DNA from: Flavobacterium micromati
Lineage (GTDB): Bacteria > Bacteroidota > Bacteroidia > Flavobacteriales > Flavobacteriaceae
Assembly (NCBI RefSeq): GCF_900129585.1
Contig: NZ_FQWF01000006.1
Coordinates: 124,001-188,000, forward strand
DNA length: 64,000 nucleotides
Direction: 5' to 3'
Every line of letters starts with the position of its first letter. Position 1 is the stretch's first letter. The translations under genes and the position numbers were made by a program. Under the pieces are notes generated by a model. The model was not told the origin of the DNA. It ran no database searches and worked only from the letters and a program-made list of their open reading frames with translations. Positions 1-8,969 of this stretch are shown here, in pieces.

Positions 1-2444
1 TAATTATTGTTATGCTGTTTTTTGCTCTTTTTCAGTCGTCGGCACTGATGGCGCAAGATTTATTAAGAAGCAGTGATTTAAGCACCGTAAAAGTGGATTA
101 TTTATCGGATAGTGATATCGTAAAAATAAAAACACAATTGCAAGCCAATAATGTAACTGTCGAACAAGCTGAACCCATGGCCTTGTCTAAAGGTATGTCA
201 GCTGGTGAGTTTAGCAAATTGAAAGCGCGTTTAGCTCAGTTTGAAACCAAAAAAGATCCTTCAAAAGACTCGTCAAAGAATGTTTCCAAAGATGGTGAGA
301 AAGATTCAGAAGAGAAATTTAGACAAAAAGAATTTGGACGAAAACAACAGGAAATAATTAATACAAAGATTAAGGATTCGCTCAATGCCTTAGTTTTTGG
401 ATCAGAGTTGTTTGACAATCCCACATTAAATTTTGAACCCAATTTAAAACTAGCTACTCCTGTAAATTATGTTTTAGGGCCTGGTGATGAATTGCAAGTT
501 AGTGTTTACGGTGTTCAGGAATTTAGCGCCAGTGTACCAGTAAGTGTCGAAGGGAGAGTAACCTTGCAGTACGTAGGGGAAATTTCAGTTTCTGGAATGA
601 GTATTGAAGCCGCAACTCAAAAAATTAAAAGCGCATTTGCAAGAGTGTATAGTACAGTTGCTTCAGGACAATCACAAGTTAGTGTCAGTTTAAGCCAAAT
701 AAGAACTATCAAAGTTACTTTGATAGGAAGCAGACAACCCGGGAATTATTCTATTTCATCATTAGCAACTGTTTACAATGCTTTATTTTTAGGCGGAGGG
801 CCAGCAAAGAACGGAAGTTATAGAAATATAGAGCTCCTGAGAAACAACAAAGTATATAAGACAGTTGATATATACAATTTTTTAGTCAACGGCGATCAAT
901 CAGATAATGTTGGTTTAAAAGATAATGATGTTATTCGGATTCCAGCTTACAACCAGAGAGTTACTGTTGAAGGGGAAGTCAAACGTCCGGGAATTTTTGA
1001 AATGAAAAAAGGAGAATCATTTGCTGATTTACTTCGATTCGCTTCTGGATTTAATGAATTTGCATATACCGCGTCGGTGAATGTTTTACAAAAAACAAGT
1101 ACTGAATTTAAAGTTCGTGACATAAAACAATCTGAATTTTCAACATATAAGCCGTTATCAGGTGACGTTTTCAATGTTACAAAAATCTTAAATCGATTTG
1201 AAAATCGTATTAAAATTGAAGGAGCGGTTTTTAGACCAAATTTTTATTCTTTTTCTGAAGGAATGAAAGTCTTGGATTTGATACTTCGCGCCGAAGGATT
1301 AAAAGAGGATGCTTATAGCAAGCGAGGAATTATTATCCGACTAAAATCAGACTTAACCACTGAGATTGTTAATTTCGATGTTGCCAAAGCAATGTCAGGA
1401 GATTCAGCAGAAAATATACTTTTGAAAAGAGAAGATAATGTAACAATTTATTCGATACTAGATTTCAGAGAAGAATTTAAAGTTACAATAGATGGTGAGG
1501 TTAGAAAACCAGGCGAATATGACTATTATGACAACTTAACTTTAAACGATTTGATCGTTCAAGTAGGCGGATTGACAGGCTCAGCTTCTAAAAGAGTGGA
1601 AGTAGCCCGAATGATTACTTCTGAAGAAATAGATGATGCTAACCCTTTGAAAGCGCAACTATACACAATTGAGATCAGTCCTGGTAATAACGAACAAGCT
1701 AAAAATTTCAGTTTAAAACCGTTTGATGTAGTGAGTATCCGAAAAATGGCGGTATATGAGAAGCCAGAATCAGTTACAGTAACAGGAGCGGTCAATTATC
1801 CTGGGAAATATGCGTTAGTGAATAAAAAATCTAGAGTGTATGATTTAATTCAAAGAGCGGGAGGTTTAACATCATTAGCCAATGTTGAAGGAGTAAAAAT
1901 AAAAAGACCAATTCAAGCAAAGCAAATTGAAGATCTTGAAAATGTAAATATTAATGTAGGTAAAAAAGATAGTATCCAAGATAAATTAGAGAAAAAACTA
2001 AAAGAGGAACTTAAGTTTGCTACTATTCCGTTGAACTGGAATGCAATAGTAAAAGATCCAAGTATAGGCGCTAATGTCACTTTATTTGCGGGAGATGAAA
2101 TTGAAGTGGTTACTTTTAATGAGGGTGTTAAGGTTGCAGGTAATGTGTTATTGACCTCCGAGATTCCGTATGTCAAAGGAAAATCTTTCAAGTATTACTT
2201 GAATGCTGTAGGCGGTATTGACGGTAAAGGCTGGAAAAGAAAAGCGTATGTGATCTATCCAAATGGAAAAGCCTCTGTAACAACTTCATTTCTTTTTTTA
2301 AGAGCATATCCGAAAGTAAAGCCAGGATCTCAGATCATAGTTCCAGAGAAACCCGAAGTTAAAAAAGCAAGTGTGGGAGAGTTAGTAGGAATAGGAAGTG
2401 TAATATCTAGTCTTGCGCTATTAATTATTACTGCATTTAGATAG
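1..2444 (+). CDS. Polysaccharide export outer-membrane protein with SLBB repeats (Wza-type), 5' end outside window
   Basis: The reading frame is open to the left edge; the first ATG is at 12, but hydrophobic codons precede it, so the real start is probably upstream. The visible N-terminus ends in a signal-peptide-like stretch (LFQSSALMAQ). A polysaccharide export domain begins near residue 145 (YVLGPGDELQVSVYG) and is followed by several SLBB-type segments recognisable by repeated phrases such as VTVEGEVKRPGIF, VTIDGEVRKPGEY and VTVTGAVNYPGKY. A hydrophobic C-terminal helix ends the protein. About 810 residues is much longer than enterobacterial Wza, but fits the multi-SLBB form common in Bacteroidetes. 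It should form the outer-membrane exit channel for the polysaccharide made by the genes downstream and pairs with the Wzz-type gene that follows. Confidence 0.88.
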   Translation, partial: IIVMLFFALFQSSALMAQDLLRSSDLSTVKVDYLSDSDIVKIKTQLQANNVTVEQAEPMALSKGMSAGEFSKLKARLAQFETKKDPSKDSSKNVSKDGEKDSEEKFRQKEFGRKQQEIINTKIKDSLNALVFGSELFDNPTLNFEPNLKLATPVNYVLGPGDELQVSVYGVQEFSASVPVSVEGRVTLQYVGEISVSGMSIEAATQKIKSAFARVYSTVASGQSQVSVSLSQIRTIKVTLIGSRQPGNYSISSLATVYNALFLGGGPAKNGSYRNIELLRNNKVYKTVDIYNFLVNGDQSDNVGLKDNDVIRIPAYNQRVTVEGEVKRPGIFEMKKGESFADLLRFASGFNEFAYTASVNVLQKTSTEFKVRDIKQSEFSTYKPLSGDVFNVTKILNRFENRIKIEGAVFRPNFYSFSEGMKVLDLILRAEGLKEDAYSKRGIIIRLKSDLTTEIVNFDVAKAMSGDSAENILLKREDNVTIYSILDFREEFKVTIDGEVRKPGEYDYYDNLTLNDLIVQVGGLTGSASKRVEVARMITSEEIDDANPLKAQLYTIEISPGNNEQAKNFSLKPFDVVSIRKMAVYEKPESVTVTGAVNYPGKYALVNKKSRVYDLIQRAGGLTSLANVEGVKIKRPIQAKQIEDLENVNINVGKKDSIQDKLEKKLKEELKFATIPLNWNAIVKDPSIGANVTLFAGDEIEVVTFNEGVKVAGNVLLTSEIPYVKGKSFKYYLNAVGGIDGKGWKRKAYVIYPNGKASVTTSFLFLRAYPKVKPGSQIIVPEKPEVKKASVGELVGIGSVISSLALLIITAFR

Positions 2445-2594
2445 TGGTATTAACGTTTTGCAGAAGCATGGGTTTAAAATTGCTGTAGTATTTAATAGTA
2501 GTAATTTTTATATTTAGAAGATAAAGGCACAATACTTAAAAGACAAAAACTTCATTTAAAATAGCATCAACGATAAAAAAGATATTTGAATAAT

Positions 2595-3659
2595 ATGAAT
2601 GAACCAACCCCAAACGACGAAATTTCGTTAAAGGAATTAATAGATAAAGCAAAGGAATGGTTTAAATACCTATTATCTCAATGGAAAATTGTTGTGTTAG
2701 CCGGAATTATTGGAGCTGCACTAGGCTTAGCGTACTCTTTTAGTAAAAAACCAATTTATACCGCAACTTTATCATTTGCGTTAGAGGATGAGAAAAGTGG
2801 AGGTGGTTTAGGCGGGGCTTTAGGTTTAGCAAGTTCTTTTGGTTTTGATTTAGGCGGAGGTGGCGGAAGTATTTTTACTGGATCGAATTTGAATGAGTTA
2901 TTTAAATCGCGATCCATGGTAGAACAAACATTGCTGACACCAGTAAATTACAATGGTAAGGCTATTTCTCTAGCTGAAATGTACATTCAAGAAAATGAAT
3001 GGAGAGAAAGTTGGGAAAATAAACCACAATGTAAAAACATTCAATTCCTACCACAAGCCAAACGCAAAGATTTTACCAGAGTCCATGACAGTATTATGGG
3101 AGTTATGTATAGCAACATATCTAAAACCGGTTTATCAGTTGGACAAAAAGATAAAAAAATAGCGATAATTACTATAGATGTAAATTCGACTAATGAATTA
3201 TTTGCTAAATATTTTACCGAAGCTTTAGTTAAAAATGTATCTGATTTTTATGTTGATACCAAAAGTAAAAAGGCTCGTATGAATATGGCTATTTTACAAA
3301 AACAAACAGACTCGGTACGTGGTGCGCTAAACGGAGCCATTACTGGAGTTGCTGTTGCTAATGATAATACTTTTATGCTAAATCCGGCGCTCAATGTACG
3401 CCGTGCTCCTTCAGCTCGCCGACAAGTGGACGTGCAAGCCAACACTGCTATTTTAACAGAATTAGTAAAACAAAGCGAATTAGCAAAAGTAACTTTGCGA
3501 AAGGAAACGCCGTTAATACAAGTCATTGATCAGCCTATTTTACCATTAAAAATGGAAAAATTTGGTAAGGCTAAGGGCATTGTATTAGGTGGAATTTTGG
3601 CGGGATTTTTAACCGTTTTGGTTTTGATAATACGACGTGTTTTTAAAGGCTTGACTTAA
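2595..3659 (+). CDS. Wzz-type chain-length determinant, no kinase domain
   Basis: Inner-membrane co-polymerase family protein of about 354 residues. There is one membrane helix near residues 35-52 and a second near the C-terminus (GGILAGFLTVLVLIIRR), with a large periplasmic region between. The conserved proline-containing segment just before the second helix is present (QPILPLKMEKFGKAKG). A glycine-rich stretch lies near residues 75-95. A TTG 9 bases upstream is also in frame; ATG at 2595 is preferred. No Walker motifs or tyrosine-rich tail follow the second helix, so this is the Wzz form rather than a Wzc-type tyrosine kinase. It probably sets polysaccharide chain length together with the export protein encoded 150 bases upstream. 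Confidence 0.85.
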   Translation: MNEPTPNDEISLKELIDKAKEWFKYLLSQWKIVVLAGIIGAALGLAYSFSKKPIYTATLSFALEDEKSGGGLGGALGLASSFGFDLGGGGGSIFTGSNLNELFKSRSMVEQTLLTPVNYNGKAISLAEMYIQENEWRESWENKPQCKNIQFLPQAKRKDFTRVHDSIMGVMYSNISKTGLSVGQKDKKIAIITIDVNSTNELFAKYFTEALVKNVSDFYVDTKSKKARMNMAILQKQTDSVRGALNGAITGVAVANDNTFMLNPALNVRRAPSARRQVDVQANTAILTELVKQSELAKVTLRKETPLIQVIDQPILPLKMEKFGKAKGIVLGGILAGFLTVLVLIIRRVFKGLT

Positions 3660-3764
3660 TTTACATTTACTTTTACATATCTTAGTAAAAAAATTCGTTT
3701 TGTAAGTGTTGAAAGAAATTTTTAAGTAAATTCACAATTGCCTTAAAAAGTAAAAAGCTTAGTT

Positions 3765-4715
3765 ATGCAAAAACATACAAAAATTTATGTAGCGGGTCAT
3801 AAAGGAATGGTAGGTAGCGCGATCTGGCGATCGCTTACAGCGAAAGGCTATACCAATCTGATTGGTGTTTCTAGCAAAGAACTTGATTTGAAAATCCAAC
3901 AGGCAGTAAAAGATTTTTTTGCAAAGCAAAAGCCAGAAGTAGTAATTGACGCAGCTGCAAAAGTAGGCGGGATTTTAGCCAACAATGATTTTCCATACCA
4001 GTTCTTAATGGAAAACATGTTAATACAAAACAATCTTATTGATGCCGCATTGCAATCAGGTGTCGAAAAATTTATATTCTTAGGTAGTTCTTGTATTTAC
4101 CCCAAATTAGCGCCGCAACCATTAAAAGAAGAATATTTGCTGACGGACTCATTGGAGCCCACAAATGAATGGTATGCCATTGCAAAAATTACGGGTGTCA
4201 AAGCGTGTCAGGCTATTAGAAAACAATTTAATAAAGATTATGTAAGCTTAATGCCAACAAATTTATATGGCACTCATGATAATTTTGATTTGAATTCATC
4301 TCATGTATTGCCGGCTATGATTCGTAAATTTCATGAGGCAAAAGAGAATAATAATGGGCCCGTAACGCTATGGGGAAGCGGCACACCGATGCGCGAATTT
4401 TTATTTGTTGATGATATGGCTGCAGCGGTTGTTTTTGCTTTAGAAAATAATTTACCGGAATACTTGTATAATGTAGGCACTGGTGAGGATTTAACAATTA
4501 AACAATTAGCAGAAACAATTCAAAAAATTACAGGTCATCAAGGAGAAATTGTGTGGGATTCAGAGAAGCCAGACGGAACGCCAAGAAAGCTGATGGATGT
4601 TTCTAAGATGCATGACCTAGGTTGGAAACATAAAACGCAGTTGGAAGAAGGAATCCAGAAAACATACAATTGGTTTTTAGAAAATATTGGTAATTATAAG
4701 GAAGTGAAATTATAG
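3765..4715 (+). CDS. fcl: GDP-L-fucose synthase
   Basis: Bifunctional 3,5-epimerase/4-reductase that converts GDP-4-keto-6-deoxy-D-mannose to GDP-L-fucose. The Rossmann motif is GHKGMVGSAIW near residues 11-21, the active-site segment is GSSCIYPKLAPQPLKEE, and the catalytic Tyr/Lys pair is in WYAIAK. Length (316 residues) is normal. Its partner gmd is encoded 0.86 kb downstream instead of immediately adjacent, because a repeat array and a GxxExxY gene lie between them. The first repeat of that array begins at this gene's stop codon. Confidence 0.95.
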   Translation: MQKHTKIYVAGHKGMVGSAIWRSLTAKGYTNLIGVSSKELDLKIQQAVKDFFAKQKPEVVIDAAAKVGGILANNDFPYQFLMENMLIQNNLIDAALQSGVEKFIFLGSSCIYPKLAPQPLKEEYLLTDSLEPTNEWYAIAKITGVKACQAIRKQFNKDYVSLMPTNLYGTHDNFDLNSSHVLPAMIRKFHEAKENNNGPVTLWGSGTPMREFLFVDDMAAAVVFALENNLPEYLYNVGTGEDLTIKQLAETIQKITGHQGEIVWDSEKPDGTPRKLMDVSKMHDLGWKHKTQLEEGIQKTYNWFLENIGNYKEVKL

Positions 4716-4912
4716 TTTTGTTACACAGAGTAACTCAGTGGAATAAAAAATTATAAAGTTTTGTTACACAGAGTATCGCAGAGTATTACACAGTGTAACA
4801 CAGTGAAATAAAAAATTATTTAGTTTTGTTACACAGAGTAGCGCAGAGTACTGCACAGTGTAACACAGTGAAATACACAGTGTAACTCAGTGACACAAAA
4901 AAACCTACAGTG
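4714..4912 (+). repeat. Phased short-repeat array, left of the GxxExxY gene
   Basis: Three imperfect copies of a unit beginning AGTTTTGTTACACAGAGTA start at 4714, 4757 and 4822. Inside them a 5-base core CNCAG recurs at 4724, 4734 / 4767, 4777, 4789, 4799 / 4832, 4842, 4854, 4864, 4876, 4886, so within each block the spacing alternates between 10 and 12 bp. A degenerate core (TACAG) follows at 4906. Pairs of cores make 17-base near-palindromes such as CACAGAGTAACTCAGTG. The same elements reappear to the right of the GxxExxY gene at 5534-5560. There are no constant-length unique spacers, so this is not CRISPR. Confidence 0.9.
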
Positions 4913-4933
4913 AAATAAAAACCTATAAAAACA

Positions 4934-5305
4934 ATGGAACTAGATACAATAACCGGTAAAATCTTAACTGCGGCATTTAAAGTTCATTCTGCGTTAGGAC
5001 CAGGTCTTTTAGAATCATCCTATCAAGCGTGTTTAAAGTATGAGTTACAAAAAGCTGGATTGTTTGTAGAAACTGAGAAGGCACTTCCATTAATATACGA
5101 AGAAGTGAAGTTAGATTGTGGTTATAGGATTGATATTTTGGTTGAAAACCAAGTTATTGTTGAACTAAAAACGGTTGATCACTTTACAGATGTTCACATC
5201 GCTCAAGTGTTAACCTATCTAAAATTTTCGAATAAAAAAATAGGATTGTTATTAAACTTCAATACTAAAAGTTTAAAAAATGGAATAAAAAGAATCATCC
5301 TATAA
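4934..5305 (+). CDS. GxxExxY family protein (PD-(D/E)XK nuclease fold)
   Basis: A 123-residue protein with the family signature G24-L-L-E27-S-S-Y30. The nuclease-like core is visible: D67 in YRIDI, E77 and K79 in VIVELK, then Q91 and Y95 in AQVLTYLK, matching the D...ExK plus QxxxY layout of PD-(D/E)XK folds. The biochemical function of the family is not established to my knowledge. It is not a sugar enzyme, yet lies between fcl and gmd. Phased CNCAG repeats occur on both sides (4714-4912 and 5524-5562). All putative catalytic residues are present, so the gene looks intact. Confidence 0.88.
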   Translation: MELDTITGKILTAAFKVHSALGPGLLESSYQACLKYELQKAGLFVETEKALPLIYEEVKLDCGYRIDILVENQVIVELKTVDHFTDVHIAQVLTYLKFSNKKIGLLLNFNTKSLKNGIKRIIL

Positions 5306-5523
5306 AATTTTTTGTCACTATGAATTAAAGTTGATTTTATTAATTTTAGTGTAGATTGGAAATGGCTTTAATACTGTGAAAATGCTCAATGTTATATTAA
5401 AATAGTTAGAAGCAAAATCAGTGTGGTTTTATAAATTATTTTAAACCAATACTATTATTGTAGAAATAAATAGTAATATAAGCTGTTAAAAAATTTAAAA
5501 AGCAACAATTAATTTATAAAAAA

Positions 5524-5562
5524 CTTTGAGTAACTCAGTGCATAACACAGAGAAACTCAGTG
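5524..5562 (+). repeat. Phased short-repeat array, right of the GxxExxY gene, abutting gmd
   Basis: Contains CNCAG cores at 5534, 5546 and 5556 (spacing 12 and 10), the same alternation as in the left array, plus a degenerate core near 5524. The last core ends 14 bases before the gmd ATG. An in-frame GTG at 5560 is part of the repeat. The AT-rich stretch 5306-5523 between the GxxExxY stop and this array shows no gene that I can recognise. Confidence 0.8.
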
Positions 5563-5574
5563 AAACCAAAAAAA

Positions 5575-6648
5575 ATGAAAGTAGCACTAATCACTGGAAT
5601 TACAGGTCAAGACGGTTCCTATTTAGCCGAATTACTGTTAGAAAAAGGATATATGGTTCATGGTGTTAAGCGTCGTGCTTCCTCCTTTAATACCCAACGT
5701 ATTGATCATATTTATCAGGACCAACATGAAAAACATGTAAATTTCAAATTACATTACGGTGATTTGACTGATTCTACTAATATTATAAGGATTATTCAAG
5801 AAGTCCAGCCAGATGAAATCTATAATCTTGGGGCGATGTCTCATGTGAAAGTCTCTTTTGATTCTCCTGAATATGTTGCTAATGTAGATGGAATTGGTAC
5901 TTTAAGAATACTGGAAGCGATAAGGATTCTTGGTTTGATGGACAAAACTAGAGTTTACCAAGCTTCAACTTCTGAATTATATGGCGGATTGGCGGAGAAT
6001 AAAAATGAAAAAGGTTTTTATGATGAAAACTCACCTTTTTATCCGCGATCCCCTTATGGTGTTGCTAAAATTTACGCATATTGGATCACTAAAAATTATC
6101 GCGAAGCTTACAATATGTATGCCTGTAATGGAATCCTATTTAACCACGAATCTCCAAGACGGGGTGAGACTTTTGTAACTCGTAAAATTACAATGGCAAC
6201 CGCTGCAATTGCCAAAGGCAAACAAGATTGTTTGTATCTTGGAAATTTGAATTCACAAAGGGATTGGGGACATGCTAAAGATTATGTTGAAGCCATGTGG
6301 AGGATTTTGCAGCAAGATATTGCTGAAGATTATGTGATTGCAACCGGAGTTACCACTTATATTAGAGATTTTGTGATTATGGCTTTCGCCGAAGTAGGAG
6401 TTGAATTACTGTTTGAAGGTGAAAATGAAAACGAAACAGCAAAAGTTTCTGCTTGTAATAATCCTTTGTATCAAATAGAAATTGATAAAGTAATCGTTCG
6501 TGTAGATCCTGAATATTATCGTCCTACTGAAGTAGATTTACTAATTGGCGATCCAACTAAATCTAAGACTCAATTAGGATGGAAGCCTCAATATGATCTG
6601 AATGCATTGGTTAAAGAGATGGTGGAAAGCGATTTAAAGTTATATTAA
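5575..6648 (+). CDS. gmd: GDP-mannose 4,6-dehydratase
   Basis: Makes GDP-4-keto-6-deoxy-D-mannose from GDP-D-mannose, the first step to GDP-L-fucose and the substrate of Fcl. N-terminal motif [12 protein letters not shown], catalytic region STSELYGG, Tyr/Lys pair in YGVAK, and the substrate loop [17 protein letters not shown]. The start is placed at ATG 5575, giving [11 protein letters not shown] and 357 residues; the GTG at 5560 belongs to the repeat array. The next gene starts 6 bases after the stop. No GDP-mannose pyrophosphorylase is seen in the window, so GDP-mannose must come from elsewhere. Confidence 0.95.
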   Translation: MKVALITGITGQDGSYLAELLLEKGYMVHGVKRRASSFNTQRIDHIYQDQHEKHVNFKLHYGDLTDSTNIIRIIQEVQPDEIYNLGAMSHVKVSFDSPEYVANVDGIGTLRILEAIRILGLMDKTRVYQASTSELYGGLAENKNEKGFYDENSPFYPRSPYGVAKIYAYWITKNYREAYNMYACNGILFNHESPRRGETFVTRKITMATAAIAKGKQDCLYLGNLNSQRDWGHAKDYVEAMWRILQQDIAEDYVIATGVTTYIRDFVIMAFAEVGVELLFEGENENETAKVSACNNPLYQIEIDKVIVRVDPEYYRPTEVDLLIGDPTKSKTQLGWKPQYDLNALVKEMVESDLKLY

Positions 6649-6654
6649 AATTTT

Positions 6655-7623
6655 ATGAAGATATTAATTACTGGAGGAGCAGGTTTTATAGGTTCTAATT
6701 TAACGGAACATTTTTTAAGTAAAGGTTACGAGGTGGTTTGTTTGGATAATTTTGCAACTGGTCATCGCCATAATATTATTTCGTTTTTACAAAATCCTAA
6801 ATATTCATTGTTAGAGGGTGACATTAGAAATTTTATAGATTGTCAGAAAGCAGTTGCAGGAGTTGATTATGTTTTACATCAAGCTGCATTAGGGTCAGTA
6901 CCAAGATCGATTAAAGATCCTATTACGACTAATGATGTGAATGTAACGGGATTTTTAAATATGCTAACGGCTTCACGTGATGCGAAAGTCAAACGTTTTG
7001 TATATGCCGCAAGTTCTTCAACTTATGGCGATTCGGAAAGTTTGCCTAAGGTTGAAGAGGTAATTGGAAAACCACTTTCACCTTATGCAATCACAAAGTA
7101 TGTCAATGAATTATATGCCGATATTTTTAGTAAAACCTACGGCTTAGAAACCATTGGGTTACGCTATTTTAATGTATTCGGACGGAGACAAGATCCAAAT
7201 GGTGCTTATGCTGCCGTAATACCACTTTTTGTTAAACAGTTTATGAATTATGAAAGTCCAGTAATTAACGGTGATGGTAATTATTCTAGGGATTTTACTT
7301 ATATCGATAATGTTTTACAAATGAATGAACTGGCCATGACTACTCAAAATAGAGCAGCGCTAAACACAGTATATAACACAGCTTACGGAGACCGAACAAC
7401 GCTTACACAATTAATTACTTTGTTAAAAAATAAATTATCGAAGTTAGACGCTAAAATTGGTGATGTAGAAATAGTCCATGGGCCAAACCGTAAAGGTGAT
7501 ATTCCACATTCCCTTGCTAGTATAGATAAAGCTAAAAGACTACTAGGTTATGATCCACAATTTTCTATCGATAAAGGCTTGGAGCAGGCTATAAATTGGT
7601 ATTACAATAATTTAAAAAAATAG
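6655..7623 (+). CDS. NAD-dependent UDP-GlcNAc 4-epimerase (TviC/WbpP-like)
   Basis: Extended short-chain dehydrogenase of 322 residues. Rossmann motif TGGAGFIGSN near residue 6, active-site segment YAASSSTYGDS, Tyr/Lys pair in YAITK, and FNVFGRRQDPNGAYAAVIP as in TviC/WbpP-type UDP-HexNAc 4-epimerases. It lies 50 bases before a UDP-sugar dehydrogenase of the TviB type. That pairing is the known route to UDP-N-acetylgalactosaminuronic acid in Vi antigen and Pseudomonas O6 synthesis. The exact substrate is inferred from family and neighbour; UDP-glucose 4-epimerase is a less likely alternative. Confidence 0.8.
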   Translation: MKILITGGAGFIGSNLTEHFLSKGYEVVCLDNFATGHRHNIISFLQNPKYSLLEGDIRNFIDCQKAVAGVDYVLHQAALGSVPRSIKDPITTNDVNVTGFLNMLTASRDAKVKRFVYAASSSTYGDSESLPKVEEVIGKPLSPYAITKYVNELYADIFSKTYGLETIGLRYFNVFGRRQDPNGAYAAVIPLFVKQFMNYESPVINGDGNYSRDFTYIDNVLQMNELAMTTQNRAALNTVYNTAYGDRTTLTQLITLLKNKLSKLDAKIGDVEIVHGPNRKGDIPHSLASIDKAKRLLGYDPQFSIDKGLEQAINWYYNNLKK

Positions 7624-7673
7624 TTAGTTAAGAAAGTAGATTAACTTTTTAATCGCTGAAGTTAAGAATTAAT

Positions 7674-8948
7674 ATGAAAAAAATTGCAGTTGTTGGATTA
7701 GGTTACGTAGGTCTTCCGTTAGCGAGATTATTTGCTACGAAGTATCAGGTTGTGGGATTTGATGTTAGCCAAAAAAGGATAGATGCTTTAAAAGCAGGAA
7801 AAGATAATACTTTAGAAATCTCTGAAAGTGTTTTGAAAGAAGTTTTAGTTGAAAAGTTTTCTACTAAGAATGGTTTATTATGTTCTTCTTCTTCAATAGA
7901 TATTGAAGATTGCAATTATTATATTGTAACAGTGCCAACCCCGGTAGATAAAAATAACCGTCCAGATTTAACTCCTTTATACAAAGCGAGTGAAATAGTT
8001 GGAAAGGTTCTTAAAAAAGGAGATATTGTTATTTATGAATCTACTGTTTATCCAGGAGTAACCGAAGATGAGTGTGTACCAGTTCTAGAAAAAATGTCAG
8101 GATTGAAGTTCAATATAGATTTTTTTGCAGGGTATTCACCTGAAAGGATTAATCCTGGCGATAAGGAACATACTGTGGATAAAATAGTTAAAGTTACTGC
8201 CGGTTCAACTCCTGAAATTGGATTGCAAGTAGATGCACTTTACAAAAGCGTGATTACGGCAGGAACCCATTTGGCACCTACTATTAAAGTTGCCGAAGCA
8301 GCAAAAGTAATTGAAAATTCGCAGCGTGATATTAATATTGCTTTTGTGAATGAATTAGCTAAAATTTTCAATTTATTAGACATTGATACGCATGCGGTAC
8401 TAGAAGCTGCTGGCACTAAATGGAATTTTTTGCCATTTAAGCCTGGGTTGGTTGGGGGTCATTGTATAGGCGTAGATCCATACTATCTAGCTCAAAAAGC
8501 GCAAGAAAAAGGATACCATCCTGAAATTATTTTGGCAGGTAGAAGATTGAATGATAGTATGGGGGAATATGTTGCCTCCCAAGTAGTAAAATTGATGATC
8601 AAAAAAGGGATTACTATTAACGGTGCTGAATTGTTGATGCTGGGAATTACCTTTAAAGAAAATTGTCCTGATGTACGTAATACAAAAATTGTGGATGTAA
8701 TTGCAGCATTAAAGGATTACGGAATTAAGATCACTATTTATGATCCTTGGGCTAATCCTGACGAGATTAAGCATGAGTATAACTTAAAAACGACTCAAGA
8801 AATACCAAATCAAAAGTTTGATGCGATCGTTTTAGGTGTTTCACATAAAGAGTTTCTAGAATCTGACTTCAGTACGATGCAGAAATTGAGAAGTATTATT
8901 TATGATGTAAAAGGAGTACTGAGTGGAAATGTTGATGGTAAATTGTAA
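7674..8948 (+). CDS. UDP-HexNAc 6-dehydrogenase (TviB/WbpO-like)
   Basis: Four-electron NAD-dependent oxidation of C6 of a UDP-N-acetylhexosamine to the uronic acid. N-terminal Rossmann motif VVGLGYVGLPLA, the VPTPVD segment, and the catalytic cysteine near residue 264 in VGGHCIGVDPYYL. The conserved C-terminal LGITFKENCPDVRNTK segment is present. Length 424 residues is normal for the TviB/WbpO subgroup. With the 4-epimerase upstream it should yield UDP-GalNAcA. The AsnB-type gene at 15430 could later amidate such a uronic acid. Confidence 0.87.
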   Translation: MKKIAVVGLGYVGLPLARLFATKYQVVGFDVSQKRIDALKAGKDNTLEISESVLKEVLVEKFSTKNGLLCSSSSIDIEDCNYYIVTVPTPVDKNNRPDLTPLYKASEIVGKVLKKGDIVIYESTVYPGVTEDECVPVLEKMSGLKFNIDFFAGYSPERINPGDKEHTVDKIVKVTAGSTPEIGLQVDALYKSVITAGTHLAPTIKVAEAAKVIENSQRDINIAFVNELAKIFNLLDIDTHAVLEAAGTKWNFLPFKPGLVGGHCIGVDPYYLAQKAQEKGYHPEIILAGRRLNDSMGEYVASQVVKLMIKKGITINGAELLMLGITFKENCPDVRNTKIVDVIAALKDYGIKITIYDPWANPDEIKHEYNLKTTQEIPNQKFDAIVLGVSHKEFLESDFSTMQKLRSIIYDVKGVLSGNVDGKL

Positions 8949-8969
8949 TTTAATTTAAATTTTGCAGTA

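Noticed and set aside
4714..4912. CRISPR array
   Set aside because: Repeats are short, imperfect and interleaved; there are no unique spacers of constant length and no cas genes.
5560..5574. GTG start for gmd
   Set aside because: The GTG belongs to the repeat array; ATG 5575 gives the normal family N-terminus.
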